Assembly (NCBI RefSeq): GCF_018882125.1
Contig: NZ_JACVOZ010000001.1
Coordinates: 62,001-126,000 of the forward strand
Origin: Polynucleobacter sp. AP-Melu-500A-A1
GTDB lineage: Bacteria > Pseudomonadota > Gammaproteobacteria > Burkholderiales > Burkholderiaceae
Direction: 5' to 3'
DNA: 64,000 nucleotides
Each line of letters opens with the position of its first letter. The stretch's first letter is position 1. A program made the translations under genes and the position numbers. Of the stretch, positions 1 through 10,198 are shown piece after piece. A model generated the notes under the pieces. It saw only the letters and a list, made by a program, of their open reading frames with translations, ran no database searches and had not been told where the DNA came from.

Positions 1-1
1 T

Positions 2-682
2 GCCGGAGCCTTAGCTATTGCAGGTGTGAAGAAGTACGTCGAAAAAAAGCGTATCAAGAAAAAGACTTTAGTAGCTATTGCATGCGGCGCTAATATGAAC
101 TTTAGTCGTCTGCGCTTTGTAGCAGAACGTGCTGATGTAGGCGAATTCCGCGAAGCAGTTTTTGCTGTAACCATTCCTGAGGAGCGCGGCTCTTTCAAAC
201 GCTTCTGTGAGTTACTTGGTAAGCGCAATGTTACTGAGTTCAACTATCGGATCGGCGATCAAAGTGAAGCGCATATCTTTGTTGGCATTAGTACTCAAAA
301 AGCGGGCGATAGCGAGGCGATTGCAAAGCATTTCCGTAAAGCGAAGTTTGCGACGATTGATCTGACGCATGATGAATTAGCCAAGTCCCACTTACGCCAT
401 ATGGTCGGTGGGCATTCAGCACTTGCTAAAGATGAATTGATCTATCGCTTTGAATTTCCTGAGCGCCCAGGTGCTTTAATGAAATTCTTATCGAGCATGG
501 CGCCTAACTGGAATATCAGTCTCTTCCACTACCGCAACCATGGTGCAGACTACGGTCGTATTTTGATAGGTATTCAGGTACCCAAAAATGAGCAACAAAA
601 ATTTCAGAAATTCTTATCTGCTCTCGGTTATCCACACTGGAATGAAACCGATAATCCCGCCTACCGCTTATTTCTTAAATGA
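2..682 (+). CDS. ilvA: Threonine ammonia-lyase, biosynthetic (3' part)
   Basis: The frame is open from base 2, so the gene is cut by the window edge and its start is outside. The first visible residues (AGALAIAGVKKYV) match the end of the PLP-dependent catalytic domain. The rest forms two ACT-like regulatory repeats, each with a conserved F-x-YR element (FNYR about visible residue 80, FHYRNHG about 175). Two such repeats mark the biosynthetic enzyme, which converts threonine to 2-oxobutanoate for isoleucine synthesis and is feedback-inhibited by isoleucine, rather than the short catabolic TdcB. A 5'-nucleotidase gene follows after 15 bases. Confidence 0.93.
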   Translation, partial: AGALAIAGVKKYVEKKRIKKKTLVAIACGANMNFSRLRFVAERADVGEFREAVFAVTIPEERGSFKRFCELLGKRNVTEFNYRIGDQSEAHIFVGISTQKAGDSEAIAKHFRKAKFATIDLTHDELAKSHLRHMVGGHSALAKDELIYRFEFPERPGALMKFLSSMAPNWNISLFHYRNHGADYGRILIGIQVPKNEQQKFQKFLSALGYPHWNETDNPAYRLFLK

Positions 683-697
683 GATGTCATTCGTAAG

Positions 698-1609
698 ATG
701 TCGTACACACTGACCGGAAAACTTGTTGTTGCGATTTCATCGCGTGCACTCTTTGATTTTGAGGAAGAGAATCGCATCTTTGAGTCTACCGATGACAGTG
801 CTTATATGAAGTTGCAGCTTGAGCGTCTTGGTGAAGCAGCGCAAACCGGTGTCGCCTTTCCGCTTGTCAAGAAGCTCCTCGCATTTAATGAGGAAGGTGA
901 CCAGCGTGTAGAGGTAGTCATTCTCTCGCGTAACGATCCTGTTAGTGGCTTGCGGGTATTCCGCTCCGCAGAACATCATGGTCTGCATCTTGAGCGTGGT
1001 GTCTTTACCCGTGGTCGTCCTCCTTATCACTATCTCCGCTCTTTACATGCCAACCTCTTTTTGTCGGCAAATGAAGATGATGTCAGAGCTACGATTGATG
1101 CAGGCTTTCCTGCTGCGCGCGTGTATCCGGAATCTAGCAAGACTGCTGAATCACACCCGAATGAAATCCGGATCGCCTTTGACGGAGACGCGGTATTGTT
1201 CTCTGATGAAGCCGAACAAGTGTTTCAGAAAAAAGGACTTGAGGCTTTTGTTGATCACGAAAGTAAAAAGGTTGATATTCCTTTGCCGCCAGGCCCATTT
1301 AAACCCTTACTGGAAGCGCTTCATCGCCTACAGCGCTCTACTAGCGAGAATGGTATGCGCATCCGAACAGCCTTGGTAACTGCCCGGTCTGCACCAGCAC
1401 ATGAACGTGCAATTCGTACCCTGATGGCTTGGGGTGTTGATGTAGATGAAGCAATGTTTTTAGGTGGATTATCGAAGAGCGAATTCCTCCGTGAATTCGA
1501 GCCTGACTTTTTCTTTGACGATCAAACCGGACACTGCCAATCTGCTGCATCAGTAGCACCTACCGGTCATGTTGTGTCAGGCGTCTCGAATCAACCCAAA
1601 ACAAAATAA
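698..1609 (+). CDS. Cytosolic 5'-nucleotidase family protein
   Basis: The 303-residue protein resembles the cytosolic 5'-nucleotidase I family (Pfam 5-nucleotidase): N-terminal LVVAISSRALFDFEEENRI, a central AFDGDAVLFSD segment giving the HAD-like DxD acidic pair, and a C-terminal FFDDQTGHC segment with further acidic residues. It would dephosphorylate nucleoside monophosphates in the cytoplasm. It has no signal peptide or membrane segment. It sits 15 bases behind ilvA and 10 bases before queF on the same strand, so co-transcription is likely. Substrate preference cannot be read from the sequence. Confidence 0.85.
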   Translation: MSYTLTGKLVVAISSRALFDFEEENRIFESTDDSAYMKLQLERLGEAAQTGVAFPLVKKLLAFNEEGDQRVEVVILSRNDPVSGLRVFRSAEHHGLHLERGVFTRGRPPYHYLRSLHANLFLSANEDDVRATIDAGFPAARVYPESSKTAESHPNEIRIAFDGDAVLFSDEAEQVFQKKGLEAFVDHESKKVDIPLPPGPFKPLLEALHRLQRSTSENGMRIRTALVTARSAPAHERAIRTLMAWGVDVDEAMFLGGLSKSEFLREFEPDFFFDDQTGHCQSAASVAPTGHVVSGVSNQPKTK

Positions 1610-1619
1610 TATTTATTCC

Positions 1620-2447
1620 ATGGCAACACTACCGCTTGGGCAAGCTACGCAATATCCGGATCAATATGATCCTAGCTTGCTATTTCAAATACCGCGTTCT
1701 GATAACCGCTTAAAATTGAATATCAAACAAGGTCAAGCTTTACCGTTTGTTGGAATAGATATTTGGAATGCCTTTGAATTAAGTTGGCTAAACCAAAAAG
1801 GAAAGCCCCAAATTGCCTTAGCCGAGTTTCAGATTCCAGCAGACTCACCCAACATGATTGAGTCCAAATCTTTTAAGCTTTATCTCAATAGCCTCAACAA
1901 TGCACGCTTTGCAGATGAACAAGAAGTACGTGACCAATTGATCAAGGATTTATCAGGGGCTGCAGGTAGCAAAATTACGGCGCGCCTTCATGCGAATGAG
2001 GCAATTGCTAAGAAGGGTATGCAAGAAATGGGTGGCGTTGTATTGGATCGCTTAGATATTGAGATAGATCCCCATATTCCAGCGGATCCTTCTTTACTTG
2101 GCATCAATGAAGACTTTGGCCCCATTGAGCAATGCCTGGTATCGCACCTACTCAAATCCAATTGCCCAGTTACGGGTCAGCCTGATTGGGCAAGTGTGCA
2201 AATTCGTTATCAGGGACGCCCTATCCTTGAAGAAGGTTTGCTCCGCTACCTGATTGGCTTTAGGCAATTAGGTGAATTTCATGAACACTGCGTCGAAACT
2301 ATTTTTAGTGACATCAAACGAGAATGCAAACCCGATAAGCTATCTGTATATGCGCGTTACACCAGACGTGGCGGATTAGATATCAACCCATTTCGAACTG
2401 ATCACAATGCACCCTGGCCAGAGAATACGCGCCACGCTCGTCAATAA
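1620..2447 (+). CDS. queF: NADPH-dependent 7-cyano-7-deazaguanine reductase (long form)
   Basis: QueF reduces preQ0 to preQ1 in queuosine biosynthesis. The 275-residue length fits the long, two-lobed QueF of proteobacteria. The putative catalytic cysteine lies in LLKSNCPVTGQPDW (about residue 180), and FHEHCVE supplies the substrate-binding glutamate. The N-terminal lobe carries the FELSWL element. The frame is open upstream to base 1569, but that would overlap the previous gene by 41 bases with an atypical leader, so I chose the ATG at 1620 (MATLPLGQATQYP). A strong hairpin terminator follows. Confidence 0.93.
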   Translation: MATLPLGQATQYPDQYDPSLLFQIPRSDNRLKLNIKQGQALPFVGIDIWNAFELSWLNQKGKPQIALAEFQIPADSPNMIESKSFKLYLNSLNNARFADEQEVRDQLIKDLSGAAGSKITARLHANEAIAKKGMQEMGGVVLDRLDIEIDPHIPADPSLLGINEDFGPIEQCLVSHLLKSNCPVTGQPDWASVQIRYQGRPILEEGLLRYLIGFRQLGEFHEHCVETIFSDIKRECKPDKLSVYARYTRRGGLDINPFRTDHNAPWPENTRHARQ

Positions 2448-2481
2448 TGATTTGAGTTCTTGTATGAAGAACATAGGTAAT

Positions 2482-2519
2482 AAAAAACCCCTTGTAGGAA
2501 ATCCTAGAAGGGGTTTTTG
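2482..2519. terminator. Bidirectional intrinsic terminator between queF and ssb
   Basis: The arms AAAAACCCCTT and AAGGGGTTTTT flank a second inner stem (TAGGA/TCCTA), giving a long hairpin with a U-run on either strand. It lies between the convergent queF and ssb genes and should end both transcripts. Confidence 0.88.
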
Positions 2520-2534
2520 CTATTGCAGTCTTAC

Positions 2535-2990
2535 TTAAAACGGAATGTCGTCATCCATTGCACCGAGTGAAGCAGCGTTTGATGCTGCTGGTGCGGATTG
2601 CTCAGAAGACTTGGAACGACTATAGCTTTCGCCACCTTCAGCACCGCCGCCTACCGGCTTGCCACCAAGCATTTGCATTGTTTCTGCAACGATCTCAGTG
2701 GAATACTTTTCTTGACCACTAGCATCAGTCCATTTACGTGTACGTAAACGACCTTCAACATAAACCTGTGATCCTTTTTTGAGATACTGGCCAGCGATTT
2801 CTGCAAGCTTGCCAAAGAATGCAACACGGTGCCATTCTGTGGTTTCTTTCATTTCAGCAGTTTGCTTATCTTTGTAGCGATCTGATGTTGCTACCGAAAT
2901 ATTCGTAACTGCGTCGCCGCTTGGCATATAACGCGTTTCTGGATCGCGTCCTACGTTACCTACGATGATGACCTTATTTACCGAAGCCAT
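2535..2990 (-). CDS. ssb: Single-stranded DNA-binding protein
   Basis: The 151-residue protein has an N-terminal OB-fold ([20 protein letters not shown], then [20 protein letters not shown] and [12 protein letters not shown]), a Gly/Ser/Ala-rich linker, and the acidic C-terminal tip MDDDIPF that docks SSB-interacting repair and replication proteins. It binds ssDNA as a tetramer. A GGGAG ribosome-binding sequence precedes the ATG. In many Burkholderiales ssb lies beside uvrA and an MFS transporter, as here. Confidence 0.97.
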   Translation of the reverse strand: MASVNKVIIVGNVGRDPETRYMPSGDAVTNISVATSDRYKDKQTAEMKETTEWHRVAFFGKLAEIAGQYLKKGSQVYVEGRLRTRKWTDASGQEKYSTEIVAETMQMLGGKPVGGGAEGGESYSRSKSSEQSAPAASNAASLGAMDDDIPF

Positions 2991-3029
2991 GTTGTCTCCC
3001 GAAGAAAATTACAACTGTTATTACTGCTG

Positions 3030-3059
3030 AAAATAAACTGCTCTCTTTAATTAAATCAA
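3030..3059 (-). promoter_or_regulatory. Candidate sigma-70 promoter of ssb
   Basis: On the minus strand, TTGATT (3054-3059) and TATTTT (3030-3035) are separated by 18 bases, placing a start site about 30 bases upstream of the ssb ATG. Both hexamers match only in part, so this is a candidate by eye. I see no SOS (LexA) box of the CTGT-N8-ACAG type here. Confidence 0.4.
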
Positions 3060-3070
3060 TGAAGCTAGGG

Positions 3071-4255
3071 CTAAGTCTTTGTGGCTAGGCCCTTTGATTC
3101 TATTGCTCTCGTTGGCGCTTCACCCATCGACCAAGCAATTATAAGCCAGCCAACTAGCATGGCCGCTCCCGTTGCAAAGACCGATAAATTACCATGGCTA
3201 TCCATTAAATAGCCCCCTAACAATGCACCAGAAAAGAGGCCGATGGATTGGGTGGTGTTGTAAACCCCCAAAGCAGTTCCCTTAGATTCTTTTGCCCAGC
3301 GCGTGACTAATGATGGTTGTAAAGCCTCGAGGAGATTAAAGCCTACAAAATAAATCAGTAATGCCACCGTAATGAGGGTTACAGATGAAGCTTGAGTAAA
3401 AATGATTTCAGCAATAACCAAAAGAATGATAGCGATTAATAAGACAAGTCGTATACGTTGTTTTTTCTCGCCATAAATTAAAAGCGGAACCATAAATACA
3501 AAGGAAAGTAAAACTACTGGGAGATAAATTTGCCAGTGCGAAGACAGTGGAAATCCTGCTTGCTCTAGTAAGCGCGGAACCACTAAGAAGATAGCGACTT
3601 GGGTGGCATTTAATACAAATACTCCTATGTTTAGGCGCATGAGCTCTGGACGCAAAAATACGACTTTGAGTGAATCTTGTTGCGCTTTAACTTCAGGCTG
3701 ATTGTTTGGCAATACAAAGTAGGCCACCACCATTGCTACAGCACCCAAGATTGCCAGTACCAAAAACATTCCACTTAAGCTAATCATGCGATAAAGCGGG
3801 GCAGCAACCACGAGCGAAACAGCAAACGATAGAGAAATGCTGACGCCGACTAAGGCCATTGCCTGACTGCGCACTTGCTCCCGAGTCAGATCGGCAACCC
3901 AAGCAGAAACAGCTGCAGAAATAGCGCCAGCGCCCATAACGCCTCTACCAATGGAGATCCAAAGCAAGTCATCCTTAGTGGCACAAATTAAAGCTCCCAC
4001 AACAAATAAGGATAGCCCCCATAAAACGACCTTTTTACGCCCGATTTGATCGGAAAGTCTGCCTAAGGGAATATGGAAGCAAGCCTGAACAATATTGAAA
4101 ATTCCCAATGCTAGGCCTATTAGAAAGGCTTGATCACCTCCAGGCAGGTCTTTGGCATGAATACTAAAGACGGGCAAAAGCAAAAAAAGGCCCAACATAC
4201 GAAGGCCAAATATGCCTGCTAGGGCAAGACTCGAGCGAAGTTCAGAAGGATTCAT
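3071..4255 (-). CDS. MFS transporter
   Basis: The 394-residue protein has about 12 hydrophobic segments and the MFS motif A between helices 2 and 3 (GRLSDQIGRKKV, about residue 65). It is an inner-membrane secondary transporter of the drug/sugar efflux type. Homologues commonly lie between ssb and uvrA in Burkholderiales. The substrate is unknown. Only 37 bases separate its start from the divergent uvrA start, so the two promoters must overlap or lie in coding DNA. No terminator is visible between it and ssb downstream. Confidence 0.88.
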   Translation of the reverse strand: MNPSELRSSLALAGIFGLRMLGLFLLLPVFSIHAKDLPGGDQAFLIGLALGIFNIVQACFHIPLGRLSDQIGRKKVVLWGLSLFVVGALICATKDDLLWISIGRGVMGAGAISAAVSAWVADLTREQVRSQAMALVGVSISLSFAVSLVVAAPLYRMISLSGMFLVLAILGAVAMVVAYFVLPNNQPEVKAQQDSLKVVFLRPELMRLNIGVFVLNATQVAIFLVVPRLLEQAGFPLSSHWQIYLPVVLLSFVFMVPLLIYGEKKQRIRLVLLIAIILLVIAEIIFTQASSVTLITVALLIYFVGFNLLEALQPSLVTRWAKESKGTALGVYNTTQSIGLFSGALLGGYLMDSHGNLSVFATGAAMLVGWLIIAWSMGEAPTRAIESKGLATKT

Positions 4256-4292
4256 GGGAAAGCGCTATATTAACAAGTTACGCTAAAAAATC

Positions 4293-7181
4293 ATGAATAA
4301 CGAAATTAAGATCCGCGGTGCCCGCACCCACAACCTCAAAAACATCAATCTAGACATCCCTAGGGAGAAGTTGGTCGTCCTCACTGGCTTATCAGGCTCA
4401 GGCAAAAGCTCTTTAGCTTTTGATACCTTGTATGCGGAAGGTCAACGTCGCTATGTCGAATCACTTTCTGCCTATGCTCGTCAGTTTTTACAACTGATGG
4501 AAAAGCCAGATGTCGACACCATTGAAGGTCTGTCCCCAGCGATATCAATTGAACAAAAAGCGACAAGTCACAATCCCCGCTCGACCGTTGGTACGGTTAC
4601 CGAAATTCATGACTACTTGCGATTGTTATTTGCTCGCGCTGGTACCCCGCATTGCCCAGATCATGACTTAGCTCTAGAGGCACAAAGCGTTTCTCAAATG
4701 GTTGATACCGTTCTAGCGATGCCAGAAGATACCAAGCTGATGATTCTGGCTCCAGTAGTGAGCGAGCGGAAAGGTGAATTTGTAGATCTATTTCAAGACC
4801 TGCAAGCTCAAGGCTTTGTCCGCTTCAGGGTCCGCTCGGGCGGTGGCACAACCAATACCGCCAAGGCAGAAATCTTTGAAGTAGATCAATTACCGAGTCT
4901 GAAGAAAAATGACAAGCACTCGATTGAAGTCGTGGTTGACCGCATCAAAGTAAAACCTGACATTCAACAACGTCTTGCTGAATCATTTGAAACAGCCCTT
5001 CGCCTTGCTGATGGTAAAGCCATGATCGTAGATATGGATACTGGCAAAGAGATGATTTTCTCCAGCAAATTTGCCTGCCCTGTTTGCTCATATTCATTGC
5101 AAGAACTAGAACCTCGTTTATTCTCATTTAATAATCCGATGGGTGCCTGCCCTTCATGCGACGGTCTAGGACATCAATCCTTCTTTGACCCAAAGCGTAT
5201 CGTGGCACACCCCGACTTATCGCTCGCATCTGGAGCTATTAAAGGTTGGGATCGCCGTAACCAGTTTTATTTCAAGCTCTTGCAAACGCTAGCGAAACAC
5301 GGAGGCTTTGATGTAGAAAAGCCCTTTGAAACGCTTTCCAAGAAACAACAAGACCTGCTCTTATTGGGCTCTGGTGATGTCACTATTCCGTTTGAATACA
5401 TCAATGAACGTGGTAAAAACAGCATTCGTGAGCATGCTTTCGAAGGAATTGTTGCGAACTTTGAGAGACGGTATCGCGAAACCGATTCGATGACAGTGCG
5501 TGAAGAGTTATCACGCTATCAAAATGTACAAACCTGTCCAGAATGTAATGGCAGCCGTTTACGCAAAGAAGCCCGCTTTGTCAAAGTAGGCGAAAAGAAG
5601 CAGTCACGCGCCATTTATGAAATCAGTGCACTTCCACTAAAAGAAGCAAAAGAGTATTTTGAGGCGCTTGAACTCAAAGGTGCTAAACGAGAAATAGCAG
5701 ATAAGATCGTCAAAGAAATTAGTGCACGTTTGCGTTTCTTAAACGATGTTGGCTTAGATTACCTTTCCTTAGAACGCAGTGCAGACACCCTCTCTGGTGG
5801 TGAAGCGCAGCGCATTCGGCTGGCATCCCAGATAGGCTCTGGATTAACAGGCGTGATGTATGTACTTGATGAACCCTCTATTGGATTGCATCAACGTGAT
5901 AACGATCGCTTGATTGGAACCCTCAAACATCTGCGCGACTTGGGTAATAGTGTTCTGGTAGTTGAGCATGATGAAGACATGATTCGCGCCTCTGACTGGG
6001 TGATCGATATTGGGCCTGGCGCAGGCGTGCATGGTGGCGCGATTGTTGCTCAAGGCACTCCCGCAGAAGTAGAGGCAAATCCAAACTCCTTAACCGGTGC
6101 TTATCTTTCAGGCCGCGAAGCGATTGCAGTGCCCGAGAAGCGAATTCCAGTAAATGATCGTTTCCTAGAAATCATTGGTGCACGCGGTAATAACTTGCAG
6201 TCCGTTCATGCCAAGATTCCAGTAGGTCTATTAACTTGCGTGACAGGTGTCTCTGGCTCTGGCAAATCCACCTTAATCAATGACACCTTGCATCATGCGG
6301 TAGCGCAACATCTCTACGGCTCCAATGCCGAACCTGCTGCCCACGATGCCATGAAGGGTCTGGAGTATTTCGATAAGGTCATTAGCGTTGACCAATCACC
6401 GATTGGCAGAACGCCTCGCTCAAACCCAGCAACCTATACCGGTCTATTCACACCAATACGAGAGCTCTTTGCAGGCGTACCCGCCTCACGTGAGCGTGGT
6501 TACGAAGCAGGCCGCTTCTCCTTTAACGTCAAAGGTGGACGCTGCGATTCTTGCGAAGGCGATGGTGTTCTGAAGGTAGAAATGCACTTTCTACCAGACG
6601 TTTATGTTCCTTGTGATGTTTGTCATGGCAAACGCTACAACCGTGAGACTTTGGATATTCGCTACAAAGGTAAAAACATTCATGAAGTGCTATCGATGAC
6701 GATCGAGCAAGCACATGAGTTTTTTGAAGCGGTACCCGTTGTTAAAAGAAAGTTAAAAACCTTGCTAGATGTTGGCTTGGGTTATGTGAAGCTAGGACAA
6801 AGTGCGACTACCCTATCGGGTGGCGAAGCCCAGCGGGTCAAGCTCTCACTTGAACTTTCTAAACGCGATACCGGCAGAACTCTGTATATTCTTGATGAAC
6901 CCACAACGGGTTTGCACTTTCACGACATTCAGCTACTACTGACGGTAATTCAGACCTTAAAGAAACAAGGCAATACCATCGTCATCATTGAGCATAACCT
7001 CGATGTAATTAAAACGGCTGACTGGATTATTGACCTTGGGCCCAAAGGTGGTGCTGGAGGCGGAGAGATCATCGCTACCGGTACCCCAGAGGAAGTTGCC
7101 AAAAATAAGGCTAGCTTTACTGGCCATTACTTAGCGCCACTTCTTACCCGTAAGGCTCCACCTACTAAGAAGAAAAAATAA
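4293..7181 (+). CDS. uvrA: Excinuclease ABC subunit UvrA
   Basis: This is the damage-recognition ATPase of nucleotide excision repair. The 962-residue protein has both ABC modules: Walker [10 protein letters not shown] near residue 32 and GVSGSGKST near residue 650, and two signature motifs LSGGEAQRI and LSGGEAQRV. Zinc-binding cysteine pairs are visible at CPVC...CPSC and CDSC...CDVC. Length is close to the E. coli protein plus a short basic tail (TKKKK). I see no LexA box in the short 37-base divergent region, so SOS control is not supported here. Confidence 0.98.
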   Translation: MNNEIKIRGARTHNLKNINLDIPREKLVVLTGLSGSGKSSLAFDTLYAEGQRRYVESLSAYARQFLQLMEKPDVDTIEGLSPAISIEQKATSHNPRSTVGTVTEIHDYLRLLFARAGTPHCPDHDLALEAQSVSQMVDTVLAMPEDTKLMILAPVVSERKGEFVDLFQDLQAQGFVRFRVRSGGGTTNTAKAEIFEVDQLPSLKKNDKHSIEVVVDRIKVKPDIQQRLAESFETALRLADGKAMIVDMDTGKEMIFSSKFACPVCSYSLQELEPRLFSFNNPMGACPSCDGLGHQSFFDPKRIVAHPDLSLASGAIKGWDRRNQFYFKLLQTLAKHGGFDVEKPFETLSKKQQDLLLLGSGDVTIPFEYINERGKNSIREHAFEGIVANFERRYRETDSMTVREELSRYQNVQTCPECNGSRLRKEARFVKVGEKKQSRAIYEISALPLKEAKEYFEALELKGAKREIADKIVKEISARLRFLNDVGLDYLSLERSADTLSGGEAQRIRLASQIGSGLTGVMYVLDEPSIGLHQRDNDRLIGTLKHLRDLGNSVLVVEHDEDMIRASDWVIDIGPGAGVHGGAIVAQGTPAEVEANPNSLTGAYLSGREAIAVPEKRIPVNDRFLEIIGARGNNLQSVHAKIPVGLLTCVTGVSGSGKSTLINDTLHHAVAQHLYGSNAEPAAHDAMKGLEYFDKVISVDQSPIGRTPRSNPATYTGLFTPIRELFAGVPASRERGYEAGRFSFNVKGGRCDSCEGDGVLKVEMHFLPDVYVPCDVCHGKRYNRETLDIRYKGKNIHEVLSMTIEQAHEFFEAVPVVKRKLKTLLDVGLGYVKLGQSATTLSGGEAQRVKLSLELSKRDTGRTLYILDEPTTGLHFHDIQLLLTVIQTLKKQGNTIVIIEHNLDVIKTADWIIDLGPKGGAGGGEIIATGTPEEVAKNKASFTGHYLAPLLTRKAPPTKKKK

Positions 7182-7208
7182 ATACAAAAATTCTTGAGTA
7201 TTTCGATC

Positions 7209-9191
7209 TCAGATTAATTTAGCTTCAGCTAAATCGGTTGCCTCTGAATTACCTGAGATTACCAAAATGTCATTAGCCTGCAATTGCAACTCTGGTGACA
7301 AAGCTAACTTCACATAGTCAGCGTTATGGCTCTTGCGCCTGACTGCTTGAACGCTAACACCTTCATTCGCTAAATGAAGTTCGCCTAAGGTTTTGCCAAC
7401 TGCCTGTGAGTTTGGTAACAAGGTGATTGAATGCAATCGCCACGATTCATTCGAACCAAAGTCATCATCTGCCGAACCGCGGAAGTAACCTCTCAATAGG
7501 CTATAACGCTCTTCTCTAGCATTGGTGATCCTTCTGACTACTTTTCGCATTGGCACACCCATGATGAGTAGTACATGGGAGGCAATCATCAAACTACCTT
7601 CAATTAACTCTGGAATCACTTCGGTAGCGCCAGCTGCTTGGAGCTTGCCAATATCTGCATCATCGCGAGTACGAACTAAGACTGTCATTCCAGGACGTAA
7701 TTGTTCTACTTGCCTGAGTACACGCATACTTGCTGCAGTATCTGCGTAAGTAATCACCACTGCTTTAGCCCTATTTAACCCAGCGGCATTTAAATAATTT
7801 TCGCGACTTGCATCTCCATAGACGACATTGTCACCTGCAGCTGCAGCCTCCTTGACGCGATCTGGATCTAAGTCCAAAGCAATATAAGGAATCTTTTCTT
7901 GGTCAAGCATACGTGCAAGACTTTGGCCTGAGCGGCCAAAGCCGCAGATCACTACATGGTTTTCATTACGCACACTTTTTGCAGCGACGCGTGTTAGTGC
8001 TAGGGATTGCAATAGCCATTCGTTGCTTGAGAAACGCATCGCTATTCGATCGCTATACTCAATTAAGAATGGAGCGCAGAACATAGAGAGCAGCATCGCC
8101 GCAAGCACGGCTTGGCTAAGTATGGGATCAATTAAATCTAAGCCATCAATTTGGTTAAGTAGAACAAAACCGAATTCGCCCGCTTGAGCTAAACATAAGC
8201 CTGTGCGGATAGATACGCCAAGACTTGAACCAAAAGCGCGGGAAAGAATGGTGATTAAACCGAACTTAAAGATCAGGGGTCCAATCAGTAAAAGCAAGAC
8301 TAAAACCCACTGCTCCCGAATCACATTGAAGTCAAGCAGCATCCCGATTGTGATGAAGAACAGTCCTAATAAAACATCGCGGAAGGGTTTGACTTCTTCC
8401 TCCACCTGATGGCGATATGGCGTTTCAGAAATCAACATACCCGCCAAGAAAGCACCGAGTGCTAAAGACAAACCAAAGTACTCGGTCAGACCTGCCATAC
8501 CCAACACAATTAATAACAGGTTGAGCATGAATAACTCTTGAGAGCGAAGCTTAGCGACCAATCTAAACCAGTGGCTCATCAAAGATTGCCCGATGATGAA
8601 AATCAATACCAATGCAATCGCGATCTTGATGGATGCTGCAGTTAAAGCTACAAATAAGTCTGCCGAATTTTTTCCGAGTGATGGCAACAAGATCAATAAA
8701 AAGACCACAGCCAAATCTTGGAACAGCAAAATACCGACAACATTACGACCATGCTCAGCCTCTAATTCCGAACGATCAGAGATCAGCTTTGTCACAATCG
8801 CTGTCGAGGACATGGCCAAGGCGCCACCCAAAGCAATAGCCGCATGCCAAGAAATGGGATAAATCCAGTTCATCAGTAGGCTAGCCGGTACTGCCAAAAG
8901 CATGGTCAAGAGAACCTGACTACCCCCAAGACCAAATACGGTCTTCCGCATTGCCCGAAGCTTATTCAGATTAAATTCCAAGCCAATTGAGAACATCAGG
9001 AAAACCACCCCGAATTCAGCTAAATACTTGACAGTAGCGGTGTCACTCGCGAGGCCAAGGGCATGGGGGCCAATCAGGACCCCAATAGCCAAATAGCCCA
9101 AAATAGGGGGTAAGCCAAAATAGCGGAAAATAACCACTCCGGCCACACCTGAGGCCAAGAGAATGAGGGTTAACTGAAGGACTGACGGCAT
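7209..9191 (-). CDS. Monovalent cation:proton antiporter-2 (CPA2, KefB/YbaL type)
   Basis: The 660-residue inner-membrane protein has an N-terminal Na+/H+-exchanger-type transport domain (residues about 1-380, many hydrophobic helices, motif GVVFLMFSIGLEF), then an RCK/TrkA-N Rossmann domain starting at HVVICGFGRSGQS (about residue 405), then a TrkA-C-like domain ending SGNSEA. This architecture is shared by KefB/KefC potassium efflux proteins and YbaL. The ion and any glutathione gating cannot be decided from the sequence. It is convergent with uvrA and starts only 11 bases from the divergent kdsD ATG. Confidence 0.9.
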   Translation of the reverse strand: MPSVLQLTLILLASGVAGVVIFRYFGLPPILGYLAIGVLIGPHALGLASDTATVKYLAEFGVVFLMFSIGLEFNLNKLRAMRKTVFGLGGSQVLLTMLLAVPASLLMNWIYPISWHAAIALGGALAMSSTAIVTKLISDRSELEAEHGRNVVGILLFQDLAVVFLLILLPSLGKNSADLFVALTAASIKIAIALVLIFIIGQSLMSHWFRLVAKLRSQELFMLNLLLIVLGMAGLTEYFGLSLALGAFLAGMLISETPYRHQVEEEVKPFRDVLLGLFFITIGMLLDFNVIREQWVLVLLLLIGPLIFKFGLITILSRAFGSSLGVSIRTGLCLAQAGEFGFVLLNQIDGLDLIDPILSQAVLAAMLLSMFCAPFLIEYSDRIAMRFSSNEWLLQSLALTRVAAKSVRNENHVVICGFGRSGQSLARMLDQEKIPYIALDLDPDRVKEAAAAGDNVVYGDASRENYLNAAGLNRAKAVVITYADTAASMRVLRQVEQLRPGMTVLVRTRDDADIGKLQAAGATEVIPELIEGSLMIASHVLLIMGVPMRKVVRRITNAREERYSLLRGYFRGSADDDFGSNESWRLHSITLLPNSQAVGKTLGELHLANEGVSVQAVRRKSHNADYVKLALSPELQLQANDILVISGNSEATDLAEAKLI

Positions 9192-9202
9192 ATACTTACT
9201 TG

Positions 9203-10195
9203 ATGATAGCTAAGACTCGTGAACGAACCCTAAAGCTTGCGCGCGATACCCTCACTATTGAGGCTGCTGCGTTACAAACCATGCGTGATCGCCTAGAAGG
9301 CCCCAATGCTGACGCCCTTGTTCTTGCGGTAGACCTTTTGCACGGCTGTAAAGGCCGTATAGTGGTCTCTGGTATTGGCAAGTCTGGCCATATTGCCCGT
9401 AAGATTGCTGCCACTTTTGCTTCCACCGGATCTCCCGCTTTTTTTGTGCACCCCGCTGAAGCCAGTCATGGCGATTTGGGAATGGTAACTCGTGATGACG
9501 TATTTGTCGCTTTATCGAACTCCGGCGAAACAGAAGAACTACTCACCATTGTTCCTATCGTCAAAAGGACTGGCGCTAAATTAATTGCGCTCACTGGTGC
9601 CCCACAATCTTCACTTGCCAAATTAGCCGATGCTCATCTGGATACTAGCGTTGAAAAAGAGGCTTGCCCATTAAATTTGGCACCCACTACTAGCACTACT
9701 GCTTCCTTAGCCATGGGCGATGCTTTAGCAGTAGCTCTACTCGATGCAAGAGGTTTTGATGCGGAAGATTTTATTCGCTCACACCCTGGCGGTCGCTTAG
9801 GACGAAAACAATTAATGCACGTCAGCGAAGTGATGCGCACTCTGGAAGACACGCCAAAGATTTCCATCAAAGCGTCACTACAAGAAGCCTTGTTAGAAAT
9901 GACTGCCAAACGCATGGGTATGGTGATTACACTAGACGACGCTAATAAAGTTACCGGCATCTTTACTGATGGTGACTTGCGTCGACTGCTAGAAAAAACC
10001 AGCAATCTCGAGGGTGTCAGTATTCAAGATGCAACGACATCTAAACCACGCACCATCCCGCCGGAATTAATTGCTGAAGAGGCAATTGAAATGATGGAGA
10101 AATATCGCATTAATCAATTGGTGGTTACTGATGCTTCCGGTACTCTTCTAGGCGCACTCAATCTCCATGATTTATTTGCAGCCAAAGTTATTTAA
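9203..10195 (+). CDS. kdsD: Arabinose-5-phosphate isomerase (KdsD/KpsF)
   Basis: It converts ribulose 5-phosphate to arabinose 5-phosphate, the first step of CMP-Kdo synthesis for LPS. The order is a SIS domain (residues about 40-170, with SGIGKSGHIARKIAATF and LSNSGETEEL), then two CBS domains (about 205-330). About 330 residues is the usual length. I chose the ATG at 9203; a TTG directly before it also keeps the frame, and no clear ribosome-binding site is visible for either. kdsC follows after 3 bases, then lptC, lptA and lptB, forming an LPS operon. Confidence 0.96.
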   Translation: MIAKTRERTLKLARDTLTIEAAALQTMRDRLEGPNADALVLAVDLLHGCKGRIVVSGIGKSGHIARKIAATFASTGSPAFFVHPAEASHGDLGMVTRDDVFVALSNSGETEELLTIVPIVKRTGAKLIALTGAPQSSLAKLADAHLDTSVEKEACPLNLAPTTSTTASLAMGDALAVALLDARGFDAEDFIRSHPGGRLGRKQLMHVSEVMRTLEDTPKISIKASLQEALLEMTAKRMGMVITLDDANKVTGIFTDGDLRRLLEKTSNLEGVSIQDATTSKPRTIPPELIAEEAIEMMEKYRINQLVVTDASGTLLGALNLHDLFAAKVI

Positions 10196-10198
10196 TAC

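Noticed and set aside
4256..4292. SOS box upstream of uvrA
   Set aside because: No CTGT-N8-ACAG pattern is present in the 37-base gap; the TATATT there is not part of a LexA palindrome.
9634..10005. Minus-strand open frame of about 120 codons inside kdsD
   Set aside because: It is fully covered by the well-supported kdsD gene, shows no family motif, and is a shadow frame.
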